Source: Ectopseudomonas mendocina
Lineage (GTDB): Bacteria; Pseudomonadota; Gammaproteobacteria; Pseudomonadales; Pseudomonadaceae
Reading direction: 5' to 3'
NCBI RefSeq assembly: GCF_007049795.1
Contig: NZ_SCFY01000027.1
Coordinates: 1-56,122, forward strand
Length of the DNA: 56,122 nt
Under the pieces are notes generated by a model, which saw nothing but the letters and a program-made list of their open reading frames with translations, was not told where the DNA came from and did not search any database. Of this stretch, positions 17,718 to 25,111 are shown piece by piece. How positions within the stretch are numbered: position 1 is the first letter of the stretch; each line of letters starts with the position of its first letter. The translations under genes and the position numbers were made by a program.

Positions 17718-18896
17718 TCAGCGTTCAATGGCCAGCGCCACGCCCTGGCCGCCGCCGATGCACAGCGTCGCCAGGCCTTTCTTGGCATCGCGGCGGATCA
17801 TCTCGTGCAGCAGGCTGACCAGCACGCGGCAGCCGGAGGCGCCGATCGGGTGGCCAAGGGCGATGGCGCCGCCGTTGACGTTGACCTTGGCGGCATCCCA
17901 GCCCAGCTCCTGACCAACGGCCAGTGCCTGGACGGCGAAGGCTTCGTTGGCTTCGATCAGGTCTAGCTCGTTCAGGCTCCAGCCGGCTTTGTCCAGGCAG
18001 TGGCGGCTGGCCGAGACCGGGGCGATACCCATGATCGCCGGATCGACGCCTGCGTTGGCATAGGCGCTGATTTTCGCCAGCACCGACAGGCCCAGCGCTT
18101 TGGCCTTGGCTGCGCTCATCAGCAGCACGGCGGCGGCGCCATCGTTGAGGCTGGAGGCATTGCCGGCGGTAACGCTGCCGTCCTTCTTGAACGCCGGCTT
18201 GAGTTTGGCCAGCGACTCGGCGGTGGTGCCGGCACGCGGCTGCTCGTCACGGGCGAAGGCGATTGGATCGCCCTTGCGCTGCGGGATCAGCACCGGGGTT
18301 ATCTCGGCGTCGAAACGACCAGCTTCGATGGCGGCCACGGCCTTCTGCTGCGAGGCGGCGGCAAAGGCGTCCTGGGCTTCACGGCTGATGCCGTACTTGT
18401 CCACCAGGTTCTCGGCGGTGATGCCCATGTGGTAATCGTTGAAGGCATCCCACAGGCCATCGACGATCATGCTGTCGAGCATCTGCGCATGGCCCATGCG
18501 CAGGCCGGTGCGGGCTTTGGGCAGCACGTAGGGCGACAGGCTCATGTTCTCCATGCCGCCGGCAATGATCACCTCGGCATCGCCGCAACGGATAGCCTGG
18601 GCAGCCAGGTGCAGGGCCTTGAGGCCCGAGCCGCAGACCTTGTTCAGGGTCATCGCAGGAACGACGTGGGGCAGGCCGGCGCGAATCACAGCCTGGCGTG
18701 CGGGGTTCTGTCCGGACGCGGCAGTGAGCACCTGGCCGAGGATCACTTCATCGACCTGGGCAGCATCGAGGCCGGTCTGCTCGAGCAGGCGCCGGATGAC
18801 GATGGCGCCGAGTTCCGGTGCCGGAATCTCGGCCAGGCTGCCTTGGAAGCTACCGATGGCGGTGCGGGTTGCAGCGACGATAACGACGTCGATCAT
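17718..18896 (-). CDS. phbA: Acetyl-CoA C-acetyltransferase (beta-ketothiolase)
   Basis: It condenses two acetyl-CoA to acetoacetyl-CoA, the first step of PHB synthesis. The 392-aa thiolase has the acyl-binding Cys in NKVCGSGLKALHLA, His in NEAFAVQALAVG and GGAIALGHPIGASG, and the proton-shuttling Cys in LCIGGGQGVA. The ATG at 18896 begins MIDVVIVAATRTAIGSFQGS, the standard N-terminus. It lies 36 bp downstream of the interrupted phbB and 134 bp upstream of phbC. Confidence 0.95.
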   Translation of the reverse strand: MIDVVIVAATRTAIGSFQGSLAEIPAPELGAIVIRRLLEQTGLDAAQVDEVILGQVLTAASGQNPARQAVIRAGLPHVVPAMTLNKVCGSGLKALHLAAQAIRCGDAEVIIAGGMENMSLSPYVLPKARTGLRMGHAQMLDSMIVDGLWDAFNDYHMGITAENLVDKYGISREAQDAFAAASQQKAVAAIEAGRFDAEITPVLIPQRKGDPIAFARDEQPRAGTTAESLAKLKPAFKKDGSVTAGNASSLNDGAAAVLLMSAAKAKALGLSVLAKISAYANAGVDPAIMGIAPVSASRHCLDKAGWSLNELDLIEANEAFAVQALAVGQELGWDAAKVNVNGGAIALGHPIGASGCRVLVSLLHEMIRRDAKKGLATLCIGGGQGVALAIER

Positions 18897-18932
18897 CTGG
18901 AATGCCTCATGTTATGACTAGTCGATTGCGCA

Positions 18933-19688
18933 TCACTGCATATTCATGCCGCCGTTCACCGAGAAGTCGGCGCCGGTGGCATAGGCGGATTGATCAGAGG
19001 CTAGCCAGGCTACGATCGAGGCAATTTCCTCAGGCTGGCCGAGGCGACCGACGGGGATTCCGGCAATCATGCCTTCAAGGATGTCTGGGCGAATTGCCGC
19101 AGTCATATCTGTCTTGATATAGCCAGGGGAAACCGTATTGACGGTCACGCCCTTGCCACTCACTTCTCGGGCCAAAGCCATGCTGAAACCATGGATACCG
19201 GCTTTGGCTGCAGAGTAGTTGGTCTGGCCGAACTGACCCCGCTGTCCATTGATCGAGGATATGTTGATGACACGCCCCCAGCCCTTGGTCAGCATGCTCT
19301 CGATGACCTGACGGGTTGTGTTGAACAGGCCGGTGAGGTTGGTATCGATCACTGCTTTCCAGTTTTCGGGAGGCATCTTGCGTAGCGTACCGTCTCGGGT
19401 GATCCCCGCATTGTTGACCAGTACATCAATCGGGCCGACATTTTCGCGCACCATCTCAAAAGCCTGGCGGGTGCTGTCTCAGTCGGTGATGTCGCAGTCG
19501 ATGCAGTGGAAGTGGAAGCCAGCCTCTAATTGCTTCGCCATCCAAGAGGCTTTGCGGCTTGAGTAGGGGCCGCAACTCACCACTACGGTGAAACCATCCT
19601 GGTGCAGGCGCTGGCTGATCGCTGTGCCGATGCCGCCCATGCCGCCGGTGACCAGTGCTATACGTGTCGAATTACTCGAAGTAGCCAC
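18933..19688 (-). pseudogene. phbB: Acetoacetyl-CoA reductase with one in-frame TGA
   Basis: The NADPH-dependent SDR that makes (R)-3-hydroxybutyryl-CoA is present end to end in one frame. It has the nucleotide motif TGGMGGIGTAIS, NNAGITRDG, the active-site Ser in INISSINGQ, and YSAAK. Codon 70 is TGA (19481-19479), within CIDCDIT-D-*-DSTRQAFEMV. Other PhaB proteins have Trp here (for example VADWDSTK), so TGG to TGA is the simplest change. No frameshift or other damage is seen. The start is a GTG at 19688 with AAGGAGG 8 nt upstream. Either a true nonsense mutation, a sequencing error, or read-through is possible; a restart at the ATG at 19454 would lack the Rossmann nucleotide motif. Confidence 0.88.
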
Positions 19689-19929
19689 TGACCATGCCTC
19701 CTTAATCGAAGCCTTGATATTATGGTCAAGCTTCCGGTGCTTCACGGGCAGGAACAATGTTTCTGGGTGACGCTGGGTTGTCCTTGCGCGCCAATTCTGT
19801 CGCGTTTTGACAGTGGTTCGGCCTGGTCTTGATCTGGATCAGGAAGAATGCCTTGCGGGCCTCTAATATGCGTATTTCACGGCGATCAATCGTTTGCCTT
19901 TCGGCTGGGAACGGGCGCAGAGGGATGCT

Positions 19930-21108
19930 ATGTACAGGATCAGTTCCAGTTACGTCGGGATGCTGGTGGCTATGCTGCAGGCGGAGGGACTGGATGCGGT
20001 GCGTTTGTGTCGTGAGGCAGGAATCGATATGTGTTTGCTGGCACAGGAGGATGCGTTCTTCACGCGCGCTAGCGCCTATCGACTGATGGCGCTGGCCGAG
20101 CTAGATTCGGACAATCCGAACCTCGGCCTCAAGGCTGCCGTGCATTTCAAACCGGGCAGTTTCCAGTTGGTGGGCTACGTGATGATGTCCAGTCCCAACC
20201 TGAAACAGGCTCTGGAGCATTTTGTGCGTTTTCACTTGCTACTTGGCAATGGTGTCACTCTCGCACTGTCTCCTGAGCAAGGCGAGCGTATGCGTTTGAC
20301 ATGCTTGGAGCATCCTGAAGAAGGCAGTCCCAGAAATCGAGTGATTGAGGATGCTGGTGCCGCAGCCCTGTTGGGTTTTTGCCGTTGGCTGATGGGGGGA
20401 GGGCTGCCGCAACCGCTGCAATTCGATTTTGTCCATGACGAGCCGGGTAATCTCCCTGAATATCAGCAGTTATTCGGGTGTTCGTTACGTTTCGGTGCCC
20501 AGCACACTAGTGTCCTGTTCGACCAGCAAGAATTGTTGCGCCCGTTGAGCACGGCCAATGAGGCGCTTGCGTTGTTACATAAGCGCTTCGCCGAGTTTCG
20601 TCTGGGGCAGTTGGGTGGTGTCTCCTTGGGGGGGCGCGTGCGTGGCCTGATAATCGAGCGCCTGGGTCAGGAAGGATGCGACATGGAGTCGATCGGACTG
20701 GCTCTTTGCATGAGCAAGCGTACCCTGCAGCGAGGCCTGGAAAAGGAAGGGCTGAAGTTCAAGGACATTCTCGGTGATGTTCGCCGGCAGTCGGCCGATT
20801 ATTACCTGTGCCGCAGCTCATACAGTCTGACCCAGGTGGCCGAGTACCTGGGGTTCCACGATCAGAGCAGTTTCCACAAGGCCTGCCTGCGCTGGTTCGG
20901 GAGGTCTCCGGGTCGATACCGGCTGGACGAAGGCGAGCAGAGTACGCCCCATGAGGATGTCTCAGATGCCGCTCATCAGGCTGATGATCAGTGCATTGAC
21001 GATATCGATGAAGAAGCCGCAGACCAGCGGAACGATAATGAACGCCTGGTGCGCGGCTCCGTAGCGCTGAGTAACTGCCGTCATGTTGACGATGGCCGTT
21101 GCAGTTGA
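19930..21108 (+). CDS. phbR: AraC-family regulator, likely activator of phbBAC
   Basis: The 392-aa protein has an Arabinose_bd-type N-terminal domain (about 10-200) and a C-terminal AraC double HTH: MESIGLALCMSKRTLQRGLE, then VAEYLGFHDQSSFHKACLRW with FGRSPGRYR. It diverges from phbBAC as phbR does in Pseudomonas sp. 61-3, so it probably activates PHB synthesis. The ATG at 19930 is preceded by AGAGGGA; the in-frame TTG at 19894 is less likely. The last 50 or so residues after GRYR are highly acidic and antisense to the gltS 3' end, which suggests loss of an original stop and a 147-bp convergent overlap. Confidence 0.85.
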   Translation: MYRISSSYVGMLVAMLQAEGLDAVRLCREAGIDMCLLAQEDAFFTRASAYRLMALAELDSDNPNLGLKAAVHFKPGSFQLVGYVMMSSPNLKQALEHFVRFHLLLGNGVTLALSPEQGERMRLTCLEHPEEGSPRNRVIEDAGAAALLGFCRWLMGGGLPQPLQFDFVHDEPGNLPEYQQLFGCSLRFGAQHTSVLFDQQELLRPLSTANEALALLHKRFAEFRLGQLGGVSLGGRVRGLIIERLGQEGCDMESIGLALCMSKRTLQRGLEKEGLKFKDILGDVRRQSADYYLCRSSYSLTQVAEYLGFHDQSSFHKACLRWFGRSPGRYRLDEGEQSTPHEDVSDAAHQADDQCIDDIDEEAADQRNDNERLVRGSVALSNCRHVDDGRCS

Positions 21109-22182
21109 ACCCAGGGCGATGCCGCCGAAGCCGGCGGCTATCACGCTGGCTTCGTAGTTGCGGCCCATACAACGGAAAACCAGCAATACGGTATAGAGGA
21201 TCGTCAATGTTATCTGCAATGTCAGGGCTGTGACGACGAAGACCAGAACACCGCCTAACTGCCACAACTGCAGTCCCATCAGCGCCATGACTAGAAACAT
21301 ACCCAGGCAGATATCGGATATCAGCGCCAACCCTTGGCCGGCTCCGCTCCAGTGCTTGATGCGTTGACCGCCGATGGCTGCTTGCAACAGGTTACGAATG
21401 ACGATCCCGGCCAACAGGCAACTGACAAACGAGGGGAGGGTGATTCCGCTGTTGAGCAGCAGCAAGTTGAAGCCGTGGCCCAACATCAGCGTCATGTTCA
21501 ACCACATCCAGGCCCACAGGATGTCGTAATGGCTGATGGGGGCGGAGATGTCTGCCGAGGTTGCTGGTACTCCAACTTCCAGGTCTGAATCGCGAGAGGG
21601 GGTTAAGGCGTGGCGGCGTATCAGGTAGTTAGCGATCGGCCCGCCGATACAGCACGCTGCGATCAACCCCACTGTGTTACTGGCAATACCTAGCTCCATG
21701 GCATTTTCGATGCCCAATTGCTCGGTGAACAGCGGTGCCCAGGCCAGGGTGGTACCGACGCCGCCGGTGAGCGAGATCGAGCCGAGCATCAGGCCGGCTC
21801 TGGGATCCAGGCCGAAACCGCTGGCCACGCCCATACTCAGCAGGTTCTGCAAGACGATGAACACGCTGGCGAGTACCAGCAGAATTAGCAGCGGGCGGCC
21901 ACCCTTGACCAGGTTGCGGATATCCGACTTCAACCCGATGCCTGCGAAGAAGTAGAGCAGCAGTACATCGCGTACCTCCAGGTCGAAGACCACTTCGATA
22001 TCCAGTATGTAGAACAGAACGGCGGTAACAGCGGCACAAAGGAAGCCACCGAGCACTGGTTCTGGAATGCTGTAGCGGCCTAGTGGTTCGTAACGCTGTG
22101 CGAGCCTCTTGCCCGCGAACAGCAGCATGATCGCCAGAGTAAAACTGACCAGCCCCTCAACGAGAAAGGTATTGTCCTGCAT
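20962..22182 (-). CDS. gltS: Sodium/glutamate symporter
   Basis: This inner-membrane GltS-type Na+/glutamate symporter (406 aa) has about 10-12 hydrophobic helices in two inverted halves. Family stretches include LTGGVGTTLAWAPLFTEQLG near the middle and GFGGIALGSTATAIVNMTAV near the C-terminus; these resemble the GGHGT and G-G-x-x-G-x-T-x-T-A-x-A-N loop motifs. It starts 15 bp after the fabI-like stop and is probably the last gene of the DUF3141-pta-ackA-fabI-gltS operon. Its 3' end overlaps phbR convergently. Confidence 0.9.
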   Translation of the reverse strand: MQDNTFLVEGLVSFTLAIMLLFAGKRLAQRYEPLGRYSIPEPVLGGFLCAAVTAVLFYILDIEVVFDLEVRDVLLLYFFAGIGLKSDIRNLVKGGRPLLILLVLASVFIVLQNLLSMGVASGFGLDPRAGLMLGSISLTGGVGTTLAWAPLFTEQLGIENAMELGIASNTVGLIAACCIGGPIANYLIRRHALTPSRDSDLEVGVPATSADISAPISHYDILWAWMWLNMTLMLGHGFNLLLLNSGITLPSFVSCLLAGIVIRNLLQAAIGGQRIKHWSGAGQGLALISDICLGMFLVMALMGLQLWQLGGVLVFVVTALTLQITLTILYTVLLVFRCMGRNYEASVIAAGFGGIALGSTATAIVNMTAVTQRYGAAHQAFIIVPLVCGFFIDIVNALIISLMSGI

Positions 22183-22197
22183 GAAGAGTCCTTGCGG

Positions 22198-22977
22198 TTA
22201 GCCGAGGATGTTCAGGCCGCCATCGACGAAGTGGACGCCGCCAGTTTGGCCCTGACTGGCATTACTGACCAGCCATGCGCACAGACCGCCGACTTCTTCC
22301 AAGCTGACTAGGCGGCGCAGGGGCGCGCGATGGGTAGAGGTTTGCAGCAGGTGATCAAAGTCTTTCAGCCCGGATGCTGCTCGAGTCGGCATGGGGCCGG
22401 GGGAAATGGCATGCACGCGGATGTTGTGTGGCCCCAGCTCGGTGGCCAGGTAGCGCACACTTGATTCCAGGGCGGCTTTGACTGGGCCCATCAGTGCGTA
22501 TCCTTCGATCGTTTCCTGGGCTCCCAAGTAACTCATGGTTACCAGACTGCCGCCCTGGGGCATCAACGGCTCGGCCAGGTGCGCCATGCGGATGAAGGAG
22601 TGGCAGGAAATGTCCATGGCCTGCTGAAAGCCGCTGCTGGAACTGTCCAGCAGGCGGCCGCGGATTTCCTCTTTGGGTGCGCTGGCCAGGCAGTGTACGA
22701 CGAAGTCCAGTGATCCCCATTGCTCTGTAATGTGCTCGAATAGAGCCTCTAGCTCGCCGGGCCGGGTGACGTCCAGCGGCATCCGCACGCTGGCTTGCAC
22801 CTGTTGCGCCAGGGGCTCGACATGCGCCCTGGCTTTCTCATTCAGCCAGGTGATGGCCAGTTCCGCGCCCATTTCATGTAGCGCTTGGGCACAGCCCCAG
22901 GCGATCGAATGGGTGTTTGCGATGCCTACCACCAGGCCGCGCTTGCCAGCCAGGGACAGACTTTCTTTGATGCTCAT
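22198..22977 (-). CDS. Enoyl-[acyl-carrier-protein] reductase, FabI-like paralogue
   Basis: This NADH-dependent SDR of the FabI type (259 aa) has GLVVGIANTHSIAWGCAQAL at the nucleotide-binding site, HCLASAPKEE, and the FabI catalytic signature YALMGPVKAALES (Tyr-x6-Lys). The C-terminus reads GGVHFVDGGLNILG. In the canonical housekeeping FabI the first loop reads GVASxxSIAxG and the catalytic stretch YNVMGLAKA, so this may be a specialised second copy. Its ATG overlaps the ackA stop (ATGA at 22977-22974). In this operon it may serve reduction of crotonyl or other short enoyl intermediates, but that is inference. Confidence 0.85.
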   Translation of the reverse strand: MSIKESLSLAGKRGLVVGIANTHSIAWGCAQALHEMGAELAITWLNEKARAHVEPLAQQVQASVRMPLDVTRPGELEALFEHITEQWGSLDFVVHCLASAPKEEIRGRLLDSSSSGFQQAMDISCHSFIRMAHLAEPLMPQGGSLVTMSYLGAQETIEGYALMGPVKAALESSVRYLATELGPHNIRVHAISPGPMPTRAASGLKDFDHLLQTSTHRAPLRRLVSLEEVGGLCAWLVSNASQGQTGGVHFVDGGLNILG

Positions 22978-24182
22978 GGGTGTTGCTCCTGATACAGGTG
23001 CCAGCTATGGCGCGCGATGATGCTCTCTTCGTCGGTGGGGATGACCCATACTGATCGGGTGCTGGATGTACCGGATATAAGCTCGGCGTTGCGTCGGTTC
23101 GCCGTGTCGTCTAGCTGCAGCCCGAAGAGCGGCGCGAGATGCTGTAGTACCTGGGCACGCAGCTCAGCATCCTTCTCGCCGATACCGGCCGTGAATACCA
23201 GTGCGTCCAGTCCGCCCAGGCATGTGGCAAGCCGACCGACTTCCTGGGCGATACGGTAGGCGTAGTAGTCGATGGCCAGGGCCGCGCGCGGCTCGTTGCT
23301 GGCGCGTAGCTTGCGCATGTCGCTGCTGACCCCGGATATGCCGAGCAGGCCGGATTGTCTGTACAGCAGTTTTTCCAGCTCATCAACAGATATGCCTTGC
23401 CCCAGCAGGTACAGCAATACGCCTGGATCCACGGCGCCGCAGCGGCTTCCCATGGGTAAGCCGTCGAGAGCACTAAAACCTGTTGTCATTTCGATGCTGC
23501 GGCCAGCTTCGATAGCGCAAAGGCTGGAACCATTGCCTAGGTGAGCGATGACCAGCTTGCCAGTAGCGAGCTCCGGTGTTTTGTCGATTAGGCGCTGGCT
23601 GACGTATTCGAAGGACAGGCCATGAAAGCCGTAACGGCGTACGCCCTGTTCGTATAGCGCGTAGGGCAAGCCGAAGAGTTGACTGATTTCATTGCGTCCA
23701 GCATGGAAAGCCGTGTCGAAGCAGGCGATCTGGGGCAGTTGAGGGTCGTGCTCGAGCGCGGCATGGATTGCCGCGAGGTTGTGCGGTTGATGCAGTGGTG
23801 CCAGAGGCTCCAGCGTCTTCAGACGTGCCAGTGTAGTGTGATCCACGCGCACCGGTGCGCTGAAATCCATGCCCCCGTGCACCACACGATGGCCGATCAG
23901 CACCGGTGGGCGATCCTGTAGGCCTTCTTCAAGGACACGATAGATCTGCTGGAAGGCCGCCTGCATATTGGCAATCTGTTCCGGCTCGAAACTCGTGTCC
24001 TGCATTATCGTTCCGTCGGCCATGACGACCTGTAGACGTGGCGCCACGCCAATCCCGTCCAGCTTTCCGCGCGCCAGCAAGCGAGGTTGATCTTCGCCCC
24101 GGCGACCGGAGAATAGGCCGGTCTTAATGCTCGAAGAGCCTGCGTTGACGGTGACGATGAGTTCGTCCTGAACAGGGCTCAT
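22974..24182 (-). CDS. ackA: Acetate kinase
   Basis: It interconverts acetyl phosphate + ADP with acetate + ATP. The 402-aa protein has the ASKHA motifs VTVNAGSSSIKTGLF, HRVVHGGMDFSAP, VIAHLGNGSSLCAIEAGRSI, TGFSALDGLPMGSRCGAVDP and FTAGIGEKDAELR. Start MSPVQDEL at 24182 overlaps the pta stop as ATGA, which fixes it; the upstream extension to 24239 is out of family. With pta it forms an acetyl-CoA overflow and recapture module next to PHB genes. Confidence 0.94.
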   Translation of the reverse strand: MSPVQDELIVTVNAGSSSIKTGLFSGRRGEDQPRLLARGKLDGIGVAPRLQVVMADGTIMQDTSFEPEQIANMQAAFQQIYRVLEEGLQDRPPVLIGHRVVHGGMDFSAPVRVDHTTLARLKTLEPLAPLHQPHNLAAIHAALEHDPQLPQIACFDTAFHAGRNEISQLFGLPYALYEQGVRRYGFHGLSFEYVSQRLIDKTPELATGKLVIAHLGNGSSLCAIEAGRSIEMTTGFSALDGLPMGSRCGAVDPGVLLYLLGQGISVDELEKLLYRQSGLLGISGVSSDMRKLRASNEPRAALAIDYYAYRIAQEVGRLATCLGGLDALVFTAGIGEKDAELRAQVLQHLAPLFGLQLDDTANRRNAELISGTSSTRSVWVIPTDEESIIARHSWHLYQEQHP

Positions 24183-25111
24183 ACAGGTATCCCCAGGCGA
24201 GCGCGCCGTGCTTCGGCAAGTAGCACGGCCAGCCCACAACTGGCGATGCGCGCTCTTGGACTGTCAGCGCGGCTGGTGAAAACAATAGGTACTCGGGCGC
24301 CAAGGACGATGCCAGCAGCTTCGGCTCCGGCTAGATAGATCAGCTGCTTGGCGAGGATGTTGCCCGCTTCCATGTCCGGTACCAGCAGGATGTCCGGGTC
24401 GCCGGCGACTTCTGAGTGGATACCCTTGACCCGCGCGGCTTCGGCGTTGATCGCATTGTCGAAGGCCAGTGGCCCGTCGAGCAGCGCGCCGTCGATCTGT
24501 CCGCGCCGGGACATGACCACCAGTGCGGCGGCCTCCAGGGTTGAAGGCAGCTTGGCGGTGACGGTTTCCACCGCCGACAGCAGCGCCACCTTGGGCTGTT
24601 CGATGCCGAGAGCGTGCAGCATCTGGATCACATTGCGGCAGATGTCGGCCTTGTCTTCCAGGCCGGGGAAGATGTTGACCGCCGCGTCGGTGACGAACAG
24701 CGGCTTGTGGTAGCTGGGCACGCTCATGGCGAACACATGGCTGAGGCGCCGTTCCGTGCGCAGACCGTTTTCGCGGTCGGCCACGGCATGCAGCAGTTCA
24801 TCGCTGTGCAGGCTGCCTTTCATCAGCAACTCGCCACGGCCTTGGCGGATCAGGGCGACACCACGCTCGGCGGCGGCGTGGCTGTGTGGCACGTCCTCCA
24901 CGGTCAGCCCGTCGATATCCAGACCGGCTTCGCTGGCGGTTGCCGCAATCTTCTGGCGCGGGCCAACCAGAATCGGTGTGATCAGCCCGGCCTGGGTGGC
25001 CTCCAGCGCCCCGCGTAGCGCGTTCGCCTCGCAAGGATGCACGACGATGGTGGGCAGCGGGCCAATCTCGGCGCAGCGGTTCAGCAGCGCCTGGTAGTGA
25101 TCCAAGCTCAT
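24179..25111 (-). CDS. pta: Phosphate acetyl/butyryltransferase
   Basis: The 310-aa PTA_PTB-family enzyme interconverts acyl-CoA + Pi with acyl phosphate + CoA. It has TIVVHPCEANALRGALEATQ near the N-terminus, then SVPSYHKPLFVTDAAVNIFP, VEGDPD-like GDPDILLVPDMEAGN and LAGAEAAGIVLGARVPIVFT. It is the short form, without the N-terminal DRTGG extension of long Pta. The ATG at 25111 has GGAGG upstream and overlaps the stop of the DUF3141 gene. It may act on acetyl- or butyryl-CoA; the sequence does not decide this. Confidence 0.9.
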   Translation of the reverse strand: MSLDHYQALLNRCAEIGPLPTIVVHPCEANALRGALEATQAGLITPILVGPRQKIAATASEAGLDIDGLTVEDVPHSHAAAERGVALIRQGRGELLMKGSLHSDELLHAVADRENGLRTERRLSHVFAMSVPSYHKPLFVTDAAVNIFPGLEDKADICRNVIQMLHALGIEQPKVALLSAVETVTAKLPSTLEAAALVVMSRRGQIDGALLDGPLAFDNAINAEAARVKGIHSEVAGDPDILLVPDMEAGNILAKQLIYLAGAEAAGIVLGARVPIVFTSRADSPRARIASCGLAVLLAEARRARLGIPV

